Shown: positions 16,924 through 25,908, numbered from the stretch's first letter. The stretch: 64,000 nt of DNA from an uncultured Erythrobacter sp. (GCF_958304185.1 NZ_OY284433.1:2046001-2110000); one strand, 5' to 3'. The notes: a model not told the origin generated them from the letters alone. A program made the numbers and translations.

Positions 16924-17700
16924 ATGTTCGTAATCGCGATTGCCAACCAGAAGGGCGGAGTGGGCAAGACCACCACCGCGATCAACATCGCCACGGCGAT
17001 GGCGGCGACCGGGTGGCGCACGCTGCTGATCGACCTCGATCCGCAGGGTAACGCCTCGACCGGGCTGGGTGTTCGGGCCGAATCGCGCGAAGTCTCGAGC
17101 TATGACCTGTTGGTGGACGAAGTGCCACTCGCCAGCGCGATCGTCCCCACCAGCATTCCGCGCCTCGATCTCATCCCGGCGACGGTTGACCTGTCCGGTG
17201 CCGAGATTGAGCTCGTTGCGGTTGAGGGGCGCACGCACCGTCTGGACAAGGCGCTGGCGAACCATGCGGCGCATGACATCTGCTTCATCGATTGCCCGCC
17301 GTCGCTGGGCCTGCTGACGCTCAACGCATTATGCGCGGCTGATACGCTGCTGGTGCCGCTGCAATGCGAGTTTTTCGCGCTGGAGGGGCTCAGTCAGCTG
17401 CTTCAGACCGTCGATCAGATTCAGCAGCGCTTCAATCCCGATCTCGGCATTATCGGCGTGGCGTTGACGATGTATGATCGGCGCAATCGCCTGACCGATC
17501 AGGTATCTGACGACGTGCGAGATTGCCTGGGCAAGCTGGTGTTCGAGACCGTAATCCCGCGCAATGTGCGCCTCTCCGAAGCGCCGAGCCACGGGCTTCC
17601 CGCGCTGATTTATGACCAGCATTGCACCGGCAGCCGCGCCTATATGGCGTTGGCGCGCGAATTGATCGGGCGATTTCCCGCAGAAAGACAAGCCGCATGA
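16924..17700 (+). CDS. parA: Chromosome partitioning ATPase ParA
   Basis: This 258-residue Walker-type ATPase has the deviant P-loop KGGVGKTTTAIN near its N-terminus, the LLIDLDPQGNASTGLG block and FIDCPPSLGLLTLNAL. ParA binds DNA non-specifically when ATP-bound and moves ParB-parS complexes after replication. Translation probably starts at the ATG at 16924; in-frame sequence before it is a shadow of rsmG. It is coupled to parB by an ATGA overlap. Confidence 0.96.
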   Translation: MFVIAIANQKGGVGKTTTAINIATAMAATGWRTLLIDLDPQGNASTGLGVRAESREVSSYDLLVDEVPLASAIVPTSIPRLDLIPATVDLSGAEIELVAVEGRTHRLDKALANHAAHDICFIDCPPSLGLLTLNALCAADTLLVPLQCEFFALEGLSQLLQTVDQIQQRFNPDLGIIGVALTMYDRRNRLTDQVSDDVRDCLGKLVFETVIPRNVRLSEAPSHGLPALIYDQHCTGSRAYMALARELIGRFPAERQAA

Positions 17701-18659
17701 GTGAAAATGTGACGCAACCCGCTGATTCGCCTGTGACTTCGCGCAGCGATGACAAGCCGCGGCGGTTGGGCCGGGGGCTGGGTGCCTTGCTCGGCGAGAC
17801 CCGGCGTGAGGAACCGCTGGTGCGGCGCGATGATGTGTCGGGGGATGCGCCGCAAGTGGTCGGCTCGCCGCTGCGCAATCTGGCGCTGGCCTCAATCAAG
17901 CCGCTGCCGGGCAACCCGCGCAAGTATTTCGATGAAGCCGCGCTGGAGGAACTCGCCGCGTCGATCGCCACCCGTGGCGTGATTCAGCCGATCATCGTTC
18001 GCCCGCACCCGAATGGTGAGGGTTATCAGCTCGTCGCGGGGGAGCGCCGCTGGCGCGCGGCGCAGAAGGCGCGGCTGCATGAGATCCCGGCGCTGGTGCG
18101 CAACCTCTCCGAGCGCGAGGTGATGGCGCTCGCGCTGATCGAGAATTTGCAGCGCGAGGACCTGAATCCGGTCGAGGAAGCGCGCGCCTATCACCGCCTC
18201 TCGGAAGACGAGGGCATGATCCAGGTCGACATCGCCAAGATGGTCGAGAAATCGCGCAGCCACGTCGCCAATATGATGCGGCTGATGTCGCTGCCCGAGC
18301 CGGTGCTCGGCTTGATCGAGCAGGGCCAGCTGTCGATGGGTCACGCCCGCGCGCTGATCGGGCGGGATGATGCGGTGCTGATCGCCGAGATCGCGGTGTC
18401 CGAGGGGCTATCGGTGCGCGATGTCGAAACGCTCACCCGCAAGCCGGCAAAGCGGGCCGATCGGCCTGCACCTGCGCCGTATCAACCGACTGAAAATGCT
18501 GATATTCTGGCTGTCCAGCAGCATCTTGAGGAGTTTCTTGGGCTAAGCGTCAAGATCAAGCCAGAGGCTGATCCGCGCAAGGGCACGATCACGATCCGCT
18601 ACACTACGCTGGATCAGCTCGATCTGGTGTGCCAGCGCCTGACCGGCGGCGAGTTCTGA
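17697..18659 (+). CDS. parB: Chromosome partitioning protein ParB
   Basis: The 320-residue protein has the N-terminal ParA-stimulating motif RRLGRGLGALLG, the CTPase/sulfiredoxin-like domain (NPRKYFDEAALEELA, IIVRP, LVAGERRWRAAQKA), the helix-turn-helix that reads parS (VDIAKMVEKSRSHVANMMRLMSLP) and a C-terminal dimerisation domain. It should load on the six nearby palindromes and slide as a CTP-gated clamp. A structured repeat begins 6 bases after its stop. Confidence 0.96.
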   Translation: MSENVTQPADSPVTSRSDDKPRRLGRGLGALLGETRREEPLVRRDDVSGDAPQVVGSPLRNLALASIKPLPGNPRKYFDEAALEELAASIATRGVIQPIIVRPHPNGEGYQLVAGERRWRAAQKARLHEIPALVRNLSEREVMALALIENLQREDLNPVEEARAYHRLSEDEGMIQVDIAKMVEKSRSHVANMMRLMSLPEPVLGLIEQGQLSMGHARALIGRDDAVLIAEIAVSEGLSVRDVETLTRKPAKRADRPAPAPYQPTENADILAVQQHLEEFLGLSVKIKPEADPRKGTITIRYTTLDQLDLVCQRLTGGEF

Positions 18660-18665
18660 CTTAAC

Positions 18666-18764
18666 GTTCCGCACGCCATCCGGCGTGCGAAATCCTCGCT
18701 CACACGTCCTTCGGGCGCGTCGCTGCGGGCGCGCAATCGCGCTTGCGGTCGCCTTTGGCGACCG
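18666..18764 (+). repeat. Structured intergenic repeat, copy B
   Basis: Full-length copy starting 6 bases past the parB stop, in parB orientation. Hairpins: CGCACGCC-ATCC-GGCGTGCG (18670-18689), an imperfect CGTCC-TTC-GGGCG, GCGCG-AAT-CGCGC, and CGGTCGCC-TTT-GGCGACCG (18746-18764). Linkers GAAATCCTCGCTCA and GTCGCTGCGGGCG are identical to copy C, while the first stem differs by paired changes. Confidence 0.8.
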
Positions 18765-18806
18765 AGTCGCCGCCATGCGCGACTCGTCGGCAGTTGATTG
18801 GGCATG

Positions 18807-18845
18807 AAAAAGCCCCGCAAGGTCGCCTGATCTTGCGGGGCTTTT
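18807..18845. terminator. Bidirectional intrinsic terminator between parB and the glycine-zipper gene
   Basis: AAAAAGCCCCGCAAG, a 10-base loop, then CTTGCGGGGCTTTT. The strong GC stem with A- and T-runs on the two sides can stop transcription arriving from either convergent gene. Confidence 0.9.
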
Positions 18846-18874
18846 CTATTGTCCCCCGAGGGGGCAAACGCAAA

Positions 18875-19747
18875 TCAGCGGTTCTTGATCATCTTGGGCG
18901 AGGGGCGTGGGGCTGGGATTTCCCGCGCGGCGCCGGGGACAGTGTAGGTCTCGTAACGCTCAGTCTCGCGCACCACCACCTGCTGCTGCACTTCGGTTCG
19001 AACCGGCACCATCACCATCTGCGGCGGCGGGGCGTAGGTGTAGCCGTAAGAATAGCCCGCCGGATAGCCGTAGCCATAGTTCTGCGCTGGGTAGGCGATC
19101 TCGCGGCTCGCAATCCGGGGGCCGGGGGCGCCGTAGTGCGACAGGTAGCTGTCGAGCGCGGCTTCGCAGTCGTAGCGATCCTCGTCGTCATCCCCGTCGA
19201 AGATGCTCCCCAGCAATCCGCCGATCAACCCGCCACCGCCAACGCCGAGGACGGTGCCAAGCACGCGGTCCCCCGCGCCAGCGATCTCGTAACCGGCAAA
19301 GCCACCAGCAATCGCGCCAAGCAGGCCGCCGATAATCAGGCCGGTGTCATCCTTCCCCTGATCTTTGGTGCGGCGGCGGCATTCGTCGATCCACTGGTCA
19401 CGCTCGAACACCACTGGAGCGGGCGTATGGGCCGGCGCGTAGCCCATCTGCGGCGCATAGCCATGGTGCTGCGCGGGCGCGTGGCCCTGATGCGGCGCGG
19501 CGCGGCGCGGCGGCGGCCCGTCGATCCGGCGGGTACGGGTGATGGTCTCCACCCCATTGACGTTCGTCACGGTCTCCTCGGCCTGCATCACCACCGGCGC
19601 GGTGCGATATTCGGTCGGAATCGTGCGCATTTCAGCTTCGCTCATCGGCGAAAGTGGCGGAAGATCGGCGTAATTCTGCGCCTGCGCTGCTCCCGGGATA
19701 GCGAGGGCCAGAGCGGCGAGCGAAACAGTCGGCGAAAGCTTGAACAT
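18875..19747 (-). CDS. Secreted glycine-zipper protein, Tyr-rich
   Basis: The 290-residue protein has a signal peptide (MFKLSPTVSLAALALAIPGAAQAQ). After a His/Pro-rich linker comes a glycine-zipper block (GLIIGGLLGAIAGGFAGYEI ... GGGLIGGLLGSIF) of the kind that packs in outer-membrane-associated proteins. The C-terminal part is tyrosine-rich (YGYGYPAGYSYGYTYAPPP). Cysteines flank the zipper (DECRRR, YDCEAA) and could form a disulphide. An envelope role is likely; no specific function is assigned. GGGGGA upstream supports the ATG at 19747. Confidence 0.72.
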   Translation of the reverse strand: MFKLSPTVSLAALALAIPGAAQAQNYADLPPLSPMSEAEMRTIPTEYRTAPVVMQAEETVTNVNGVETITRTRRIDGPPPRRAAPHQGHAPAQHHGYAPQMGYAPAHTPAPVVFERDQWIDECRRRTKDQGKDDTGLIIGGLLGAIAGGFAGYEIAGAGDRVLGTVLGVGGGGLIGGLLGSIFDGDDDEDRYDCEAALDSYLSHYGAPGPRIASREIAYPAQNYGYGYPAGYSYGYTYAPPPQMVMVPVRTEVQQQVVVRETERYETYTVPGAAREIPAPRPSPKMIKNR

Positions 19748-19875
19748 GGGCAATTTCCCCCTGAGTCAGCCGGATTGGGCTGATGGTTAGCGAAAGCTTA
19801 CCACCGAGTCCGCCGCCTGCCCAAGCGGTGCTGTCGGCGCTGTCCCGTTTCGGGAAGGTCGCCGGGGGGAATTAA

Positions 19876-20376
19876 TCAGATTCGGTCGGTGAGGAGGGCC
19901 GCCAGTGCCTCGATTCCAGCGGCATCGGCGGCGGTAAAACGGGCGGGGGAGGGGCTGTCGAGGTCGATCACCGCAATCACCGCACCGTCCCGCAGCACCG
20001 GCACCACCAGCTCGCTCGCACTTGCCGCATCGCAGGCGATGTGGCCCGGGAAGGCGTGGACATCGGCGACAAGTTGCGTGGCGCGACTTTGCGCCGCTGC
20101 GCCGCATACGCCAATGCCAACGGGGATGCGGATACAGGCAGGGCGGCCCACGAAGGGCCCGAGCACCAACTCGTCCGCGCCGCCGGTCTTGGTCGGTGCG
20201 ACCCGGTAGAAGCCCGCCCAGTTGAGATCGGGCAGAAACTCCCACAACAGCGCCGCAACATTCGCCATGTTGGCGACCGCATCCGGCTCGCCCGCAGTCA
20301 GCGCTTCGGCCGCGCCCAGCAGCTCGCGGTAAAGCTCATCCGAGGCGAGCGGTGCGGCGGGTTTGAAATCATACAT
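19876..20376 (-). CDS. msrC: Free methionine-(R)-sulfoxide reductase (GAF domain)
   Basis: This 166-residue single GAF domain has NWAGFYRV and all three redox cysteines of fRMsr: C81 (RPACIRI), C91 (GVCGAA) and C115 (HIACDA). It should reduce free methionine-R-sulfoxide with thioredoxin. The start is the ATG at 20376 (MYDFKPAAPL), divergent from the sugar-dehydrogenase-like gene 78 bases away. Family members are 160-165 residues. Confidence 0.9.
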   Translation of the reverse strand: MYDFKPAAPLASDELYRELLGAAEALTAGEPDAVANMANVAALLWEFLPDLNWAGFYRVAPTKTGGADELVLGPFVGRPACIRIPVGIGVCGAAAQSRATQLVADVHAFPGHIACDAASASELVVPVLRDGAVIAVIDLDSPSPARFTAADAAGIEALAALLTDRI

Positions 20377-20454
20377 CGCAGTCAGAGGCCTTTCGTCGCA
20401 TCGCCCGGCGCTTATCGGTTGCCGCATCGGCGGCTGGGCTTTATCCCGCGTCAC

Positions 20455-21933
20455 ATGGCTCTTTTTCGCAAAATCGCAATCGCTCTTGTCACCGCCATCG
20501 TGGTGACGGGGGTCGCCTTGTTTTTCCTTTCGCGCGGAGACACCGCCGATCTGTCGGTGGAAGAGGTCGCTGGCACCGAACCGGTGTTGCAGGAGGGCGA
20601 TCCGCAGAACTTCCCGACCGTCCAGATCGCCGAGCCGGTGGGCTGGAAAGCGGGCGAAGCGCCGACGCCTGCCAAGGGGCTGGAGGTCGTCCGCTTTGCC
20701 GAAGGGCTCGATCATCCACGCACCCTGTTTGCGCTCCCCAATGGCGATATGCTGGTGACGCTGACGCGTGCACCCGGCAAGAAGGGCGATAATGGCGGGG
20801 TGATGGCCACGATCCGCGGCTGGGTTGAAGGAATCCTGTTCTCCAAGGCTGGCGCGGCGGGCGAATCCCCCAATCAGGTCGTGCTGCTGCGCGATGCCGA
20901 CGCCAATGGCAGTGCCGAGGTGAAGCAGGTGATCCTCTCAGAGGGCCTCGATTCGCCCTCCGGCATGGCATGGAAGGATGGCACGCTCTACGTCGCCAAC
21001 CACAATGCGCTGCTGGCCTTTCCCTATGCTCTGGGCACCGACAAGGTCACCGGAGCGCCGCGCAAGCTGATGGACCTGCCGGCAGGCGGCGGGCACTGGA
21101 TGCGCAACCTCGAGCTCTCGCCCGATGGGCAACAGCTGTATGTCGCGGTCGGATCGGTCAGCAATATCGGCGAGGCCGGGATGAAGGTCGAAGAAGGCCG
21201 GGCGATGATCTGGGAATATGATCTCGCCGCGGGCCGCGCGCGCCAGTTCGGAGCGGGGCTGCGCAATCCCAATGGCCTCGATTTCAGCCCTTGGACGGGC
21301 GAGCTTTGGACCACGGTGAATGAGCGCGACATGCTCGGATCGGACCTCGTGCCTGATTATCTCACTAACGTGCCGATCGGGGCGCAGTATGGCTGGCCCT
21401 GGGTCTACTACCGCACCAATATCGACCGCCGGGTCGAAGCACCGATGCCGCGCTTCCTGATGGAATATGTCCGCAAGCCGGAATTCGCCCTCGGCCCGCA
21501 CGTGGCGGCGCTGGGGCTGGTGTTCTCGAAGGAGGGCAACCGCATGGGTGACAGCTTCGCCAGCGGCGCCTTTATCGCCCGGCATGGCTCGTGGAACCGC
21601 AAGCCGCCTTCGGGCTATGACGTGGTGTTCGTGGACTTTGACGCGCTCGGCAATCCGGTGGGCAAGCCGATGCCGGTGCTGACCGGGTTCCTGACGGGCG
21701 AGGGCACCACCCGCGGCCGCCCAACCTGGGTCGAATGGGCGGGCGACGGCTCGCTGCTGGTATCGGACGATACCGCCGGGATCATCTGGCGCGTGCGTTC
21801 ACCCTCGGCCACTCCGGCTCCTGCCATCGCGCGGCTGAAGGACGATCCGCTCCCCCCAAGCGCGCTGAAAGACCCGCAGGCGGCGTTCGAGGCGGATTAC
21901 CTGCGCAAGCAGGCGGGGCAGAAGATAAACTAG
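20455..21933 (+). CDS. Membrane-anchored sorbosone/glucose dehydrogenase-like beta-propeller protein
   Basis: The 492-residue protein has an N-terminal transmembrane anchor (IAIALVTAIVVTGVALFFL) and a soluble periplasmic domain of the GSDH/L-sorbosone dehydrogenase type: EGLDHPRTLFALPNGDMLVT, GLRNPNGLDFSPWTGELW, ARHGSWNRKPPSGYDVVFV and LLVSDDTAGIIWRV. Such six-bladed propellers often use PQQ to oxidise sugars, but the true substrate is unknown. I chose the ATG at 20455; a longer frame upstream is antisense to the reductase gene. Confidence 0.78.
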   Translation: MALFRKIAIALVTAIVVTGVALFFLSRGDTADLSVEEVAGTEPVLQEGDPQNFPTVQIAEPVGWKAGEAPTPAKGLEVVRFAEGLDHPRTLFALPNGDMLVTLTRAPGKKGDNGGVMATIRGWVEGILFSKAGAAGESPNQVVLLRDADANGSAEVKQVILSEGLDSPSGMAWKDGTLYVANHNALLAFPYALGTDKVTGAPRKLMDLPAGGGHWMRNLELSPDGQQLYVAVGSVSNIGEAGMKVEEGRAMIWEYDLAAGRARQFGAGLRNPNGLDFSPWTGELWTTVNERDMLGSDLVPDYLTNVPIGAQYGWPWVYYRTNIDRRVEAPMPRFLMEYVRKPEFALGPHVAALGLVFSKEGNRMGDSFASGAFIARHGSWNRKPPSGYDVVFVDFDALGNPVGKPMPVLTGFLTGEGTTRGRPTWVEWAGDGSLLVSDDTAGIIWRVRSPSATPAPAIARLKDDPLPPSALKDPQAAFEADYLRKQAGQKIN

Positions 21934-22748
21934 AGCATCAACCCGGCGCGTCCGGCCAGTTCCGTTGCGAATTGCAGCGCGGTGCGGCCTGAGCGGTTGC
22001 CGCGCTGGATCGCGAAGGCCATCGCCTCCTCGGCATCGAAGCTGAGGCCAAGCGGCGCGGTGTAGCCTGCGAGGATCGCGAGGTAGGTGTCCTTGTCCGC
22101 CGGGTGGAAGCCCAGCGTCAACCCGAAGCGGTCGGCCAGCGCGAGCGCATCGTCGCGTTCATCGCGTTCGTGGATCGCGGCGGAGGTATCCTCCCGCTCG
22201 ACGATGGAACGGCGGTTTGCCGTCACCACAAGGCGGACATGGGCCGGACGCGGGGCGACCCCGCCGTCGAGCAGGCTTCTGAGCGCCAGCATCTCGGCCC
22301 GCCCGTCCGCGCCAAAGCCGAGATCGTCGATGAACAGCAGGAAGGCGCGGGATTGCTGCGCCAGTTCGGCGACCAGTGCGGGGAAGGTGGGCAGGGCACC
22401 CGGCGCGATCTGCACCAGCGCGAGCGCGTGCGGGTCGCTCGCCTGCACATCGGCCACAGCAGCACGCACCAGCGCCGATTTGCCCATCCCGCGCGCGCCC
22501 CACAGCAGCACATCATGCGCCGCCGCACCTCGGGCGAGCCGCTCGCAATTGCTTTTCAGCGCTGCCTTCTGCGCGGCGATCCCATGCAGCTGGGCGAGTG
22601 GCACCGCGTCCAGCACCGTCACCGCCCGCGCCGTCTCGCCGTCCCACACATAGGCCGGCGCGGTGAGCCAGTCGGTCGGGGGCGCAGGCGGGGGCGCGAG
22701 CCGTTCGAGCGCGGCGGCGATCCGTTCCAAGGCGTCGCCGCGCTTCAT
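21930..22748 (-). CDS. DUF815 family AAA-type ATPase
   Basis: This 272-residue protein has Walker A WGARGMGKSALV, Walker B FLLFIDDLGF, a sensor-like VVTANRRS and ADRFGLTLGFHPADKDTYLAI, matching DUF815 ATPases. These proteins are widespread in proteobacteria and without firm function. Its stop codon overlaps that of the convergent gene (CTAG, 21930-21933). It lies one base downstream of the acyl-CoA dehydrogenase gene, so the two form a unit. Confidence 0.82.
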   Translation of the reverse strand: MKRGDALERIAAALERLAPPPAPPTDWLTAPAYVWDGETARAVTVLDAVPLAQLHGIAAQKAALKSNCERLARGAAAHDVLLWGARGMGKSALVRAAVADVQASDPHALALVQIAPGALPTFPALVAELAQQSRAFLLFIDDLGFGADGRAEMLALRSLLDGGVAPRPAHVRLVVTANRRSIVEREDTSAAIHERDERDDALALADRFGLTLGFHPADKDTYLAILAGYTAPLGLSFDAEEAMAFAIQRGNRSGRTALQFATELAGRAGLML

Positions 22749-22749
22749 C

Positions 22750-24492
22750 TCAGCCCACCAGCGCTGCGGCGGGCAGGGCGTAGAGCAATTCGGCCCCGGC
22801 GACTGCGCCTGCCTTGAGGCCAGCGGCTTCCGGCACGATCCGGTCGAGGAAGAACCGCACCGTCACCGGCTTGGTCGCCGCCAGTTCGGGCGCAGCCCCC
22901 GCCGCGACCGCTTCGGCCTGCTTCATCAACTGCCACCCGGCGACCGTGACGGCGGCCATGGTGCAGAACGGCACGCTCCCAGCGAGGCGATCATCGAGGC
23001 TCGCCTCGTCCCGCATCCAGCGCGCGACATGGGCGCAGTCCATCGCCAAGGCGGCGAGGGCATATTCGGCAGCAGCTTCGCGGGCGATGGTCTCGAACAA
23101 GGTCACCATCGCCTCCCCGCCATCGAGGCCGAGCTTGCGGGTGACGAGGTCCGCCGCCTGAATCCCGTTGGTGCCTTCGTAAATCGGCGCGATCCGCGAA
23201 TCACGCCAGTGCTGGGCCGCGCCGGTTTCTTCGACAAAGCCCATGCCGCCGTGGATCTGGATGCCGAGCCCGGCGACTTCGACGCCGATATCGGTGCCCC
23301 ACGCCTTGATCAGCGGCACGACGATTTCGGAACGCGCCTTGGCAGCCTCGTCCCCCAGATTGCCGCGATCGACCTGCCCGGCGCAGTAGTAAAGCAGCGC
23401 GCGCGCGCCCTCGGTCAGCGCCTTCATCCGCAGGATCATGCGGCGCACATCGGGATGCTCGATGATCGCCACAGGGTTCTTGTCGGGCGAACCGGCGCGC
23501 GCCGATTGCACCCGGTCGCGCGCATAGGCGAGCGCCTGCTGCGTTGCGCGCTCCCCGATCTGCACGCCCTGGTTGCCGACATTGATCCGCGCGTTGTTCA
23601 TCATCGTGAACATCGCGGCGAGTCCCTTGTTCTCGTGCCCGACCAGTTCGCCGATGCACTCGCCATTGTCGCCGTAGGACATGACGCAGGTGGGGGAAGC
23701 ATTGATGCCCAGCTTGTGTTCGAGGCTCACGCAGCGAAGATCATTATGCGGGCCGAGTGAGCCGTCGGCATTTACATGGTACTTGGGCACCACGAACAGG
23801 CTGATCCCGCGCGACCCCTCGGGCGCGCCGGGGAGCCTTGCCAGCACCAGATGGATGATGTTCTCGGCCAGATCATGCTCGCCCCAGGTGATGTAGATCT
23901 TCTGGCCGGTGATCCGATACTTGCCCGCATGGGGGCCGTTGACGATCGGTTCGGCCACCGACCGCAGCGCGCCCACATCACTTCCCGCTGCGGGCTCGGT
24001 CAGGTTCATTGTCCCCGACCATGCGCCGCTGACGAGATTGGGCAGGTACATCGCCTTCTGGTCGTTGGAACCATGATGCTCGAGTGCCTCAATCGCGCCG
24101 ACGCTCAGCATTGGGAGCAAGGTGAAGGCCATGTTCGCCGCGCCGAGATTTTCGAGCACGTTGCACGACAAGGTGAAGGGCAGGCCCTGACCACCATGCT
24201 CCACCGGGGAGGCGATCGCGTTCCAGCCCTGCTCGACATAGGCCTTGTAAGCCGCGTCGAAACCATCGGGCAGGCGCACCACGCCGTTCTCCAGCTTTGC
24301 CCCTTCCAGATCGCCCTTGCGGTTCAGCGGGGCGAATTCGCCTGCTGCAAACTGGCCCACGCCTTCGACGATGGCTTCGACCAGATCGGGTTCGGCATGG
24401 GCGAAGCGCTCGGTCTGGGCGAGTTCGTCGATCCCGGCATTGATGCGAATGGCAAGCAGCTGGTCGGCGGTCGGCGGGGTAAAGGGGGTCAC
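22750..24492 (-). CDS. Acyl-CoA dehydrogenase, DmdC-like long form
   Basis: The 580-residue flavoprotein has the ACAD domains (GTMNLTEPAAGSDVGALRS, ITGQKIYITWGEH, IQIHGGMGFVEETGAAQHWRD) plus an extra C-terminal domain of the long subfamily. The catalytic glutamate is in APIYEGTNGIQAADLV. Relatives act on methylmercaptopropionyl-CoA or medium/long acyl-CoAs; substrate unassigned. I start at the GTG at 24492 (VTPFTPPTADQL), with AAGGACG upstream; in-frame sequence further upstream runs antisense into Sua5. Confidence 0.85.
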   Translation of the reverse strand: MTPFTPPTADQLLAIRINAGIDELAQTERFAHAEPDLVEAIVEGVGQFAAGEFAPLNRKGDLEGAKLENGVVRLPDGFDAAYKAYVEQGWNAIASPVEHGGQGLPFTLSCNVLENLGAANMAFTLLPMLSVGAIEALEHHGSNDQKAMYLPNLVSGAWSGTMNLTEPAAGSDVGALRSVAEPIVNGPHAGKYRITGQKIYITWGEHDLAENIIHLVLARLPGAPEGSRGISLFVVPKYHVNADGSLGPHNDLRCVSLEHKLGINASPTCVMSYGDNGECIGELVGHENKGLAAMFTMMNNARINVGNQGVQIGERATQQALAYARDRVQSARAGSPDKNPVAIIEHPDVRRMILRMKALTEGARALLYYCAGQVDRGNLGDEAAKARSEIVVPLIKAWGTDIGVEVAGLGIQIHGGMGFVEETGAAQHWRDSRIAPIYEGTNGIQAADLVTRKLGLDGGEAMVTLFETIAREAAAEYALAALAMDCAHVARWMRDEASLDDRLAGSVPFCTMAAVTVAGWQLMKQAEAVAAGAAPELAATKPVTVRFFLDRIVPEAAGLKAGAVAGAELLYALPAAALVG

Positions 24493-24564
24493 TTCGGGGG
24501 CGTCCTTGCGTGTCTGAGGGGCTGCGCACTTGGCATAGCGCGGGTTTGAATATAGCGCCGGGGC

Positions 24565-25536
24565 ATGAGCGGCAAGAACGTTACGGAACTGGTGCTGGCA
24601 GACGCCGCAGGGATCGCGCGGGCGGCGCGTTGCCTCGAATCGGGCGGGCTGGTCGCGGTGCCGACCGAGACCGTTTACGGGTTGGCGGCGCGGGCGGATT
24701 CTGCCGAGGCGGTGGCGCGGATTTATGCCGCGAAGGGCAGGCCGGACTTCAATCCGCTGATCGTCCATGTGGCGGGGTTGGCGCAGGCGCGCGAATTGGC
24801 TGAACTTCCGGGAGCAGCTGGGGTTATCGCCGATATCGTCTGGCCGGCGCCGCTAACGATGGTGGTGCCACTAAAGCCGGGTTCCCGGCTCGCTCCGGCG
24901 GTGACAGCGGGTCTGCCCTCAGTCGCACTGCGCAGCCCTGACCATCCGGTGATGCAGGCTTTGCTGGCGGCTTGCGACTTTCCGCTCGCCGCCCCATCGG
25001 CCAACCGCAGCGGTTTTGTCAGTCCGACCACCGCAGCCCATGTGCTCGCGACGCTCGATGGGCGGATCGACATGGTTCTTGATGACGGGAGGCCTTGCTC
25101 CGAGGGGCTGGAATCGACGATTGTTGCCATTCGGCCAGACGGAAGTTGGGAAGAACTGCGCCCCGGCCCGATCGATCTCGACTCGCTGCACCAGCACTAT
25201 TGGGACGCGCCCTATCCGCGGGGTCCTGTTGACGCCGAGGGTGCGAAGCCACGGATCGAAGCGCCCGGGCAAATGACCAGTCACTACGCGCCAGGCAAAC
25301 CGATGCGACTCAATGCCGAATGGGCCGAGGCGGACGAATTCTGGATTGGCTTCGGTGGCCTAGAAGGCGACTGCAATCTTTCTGCCAAGGGTTCCTTATG
25401 GGAGGCCGCCGCCCGCCTCTACGCGGCCTTGCACGAAGCCGCCCGCGCGCCGCAGCCGCGCATCGCGGTCGCTCCGGTGCCGGAGGTCGGCGTGGGCCGC
25501 GCGATCAATGATCGGTTGCGGCGGGCGGCGGCTTAG
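24565..25536 (+). CDS. tsaC: L-threonylcarbamoyladenylate synthase (Sua5 type)
   Basis: The 323-residue protein makes threonylcarbamoyl-AMP for the universal t6A37 tRNA modification. The YrdC core has PTETVYGLAARA, KGRPDFNPLIVHV, APSANRSGFVSPT and GLESTIVAIR. A linker (APGQMTSHYAPGKPMRL) leads to the C-terminal Sua5 domain, so this is the long Sua5 form rather than short TsaC. It is divergent from the acyl-CoA dehydrogenase, and its stop overlaps the next, convergent gene. Confidence 0.93.
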   Translation: MSGKNVTELVLADAAGIARAARCLESGGLVAVPTETVYGLAARADSAEAVARIYAAKGRPDFNPLIVHVAGLAQARELAELPGAAGVIADIVWPAPLTMVVPLKPGSRLAPAVTAGLPSVALRSPDHPVMQALLAACDFPLAAPSANRSGFVSPTTAAHVLATLDGRIDMVLDDGRPCSEGLESTIVAIRPDGSWEELRPGPIDLDSLHQHYWDAPYPRGPVDAEGAKPRIEAPGQMTSHYAPGKPMRLNAEWAEADEFWIGFGGLEGDCNLSAKGSLWEAAARLYAALHEAARAPQPRIAVAPVPEVGVGRAINDRLRRAAA

Positions 25537-25868
25537 TCGCCGCGCTCAGGCTCCACCGGCATTCCCGGCATCAGCGCCTTCATCTCCGCCCGGATCGCCT
25601 GAGCCTTCTCGCAGGCTTCGTCATTGCCGTCAGCGCAGCGGTCCATCTGCTTTTCGAGATCGCGTTCCAGCTCGCCAAGCTGTTCCTCGCGCTTGCGAAT
25701 CTCCCTGCCGCGATTCTCGTCGGCTTCGGATTGGCTCGTCGTCGCCAGATCGACACCCTTGCTCACCGCTCTGACCGGCAGGGTGACGACATTCACCGCC
25801 GCACGGGCGAGACAGCCCTGCAAGGCAAGCGAAGCTAGGCCAAGGGCCGCGAGTCTGAGTGCGCGCAT
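25533..25868 (-). CDS. Small lipoprotein with coiled coil
   Basis: The 111-residue precursor has a type II signal peptide with lipobox LALQGC, then a short hydrophobic stretch and a charged helical region (RGREIRKREEQLGELERDLEKQMDRCADGNDEACEKAQAI) likely to form a coiled coil. It ends in a Pro/Glu tail. Two later cysteines (DRCADGNDEACE) might pair. Probably membrane-anchored; function unknown. Its start is 40 bases past the end of the next lipoprotein gene on the same strand. Confidence 0.7.
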   Translation of the reverse strand: MRALRLAALGLASLALQGCLARAAVNVVTLPVRAVSKGVDLATTSQSEADENRGREIRKREEQLGELERDLEKQMDRCADGNDEACEKAQAIRAEMKALMPGMPVEPERGD

Positions 25869-25908
25869 GGCCGCATTATGTCGCGCGGCACTCGCCATAA
25901 AGCAATTG

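Noticed and set aside
18614-18820. Minus-strand frame with SEDFARRMACGT
   Set aside because: It reads repeat copy B backwards; a similar peptide (SEDFAARMGCGT) arises from copy C at 54.5 kb.
20041-20454. N-terminal extension of the sorbosone-dehydrogenase-like protein
   Set aside because: The extra 138 codons are antisense to the free methionine sulfoxide reductase; the signal anchor starts at 20455.
24493-24768. N-terminal extension of the acyl-CoA dehydrogenase
   Set aside because: The extra 92 codons run antisense into Sua5 and are unlike any dehydrogenase N-terminus.
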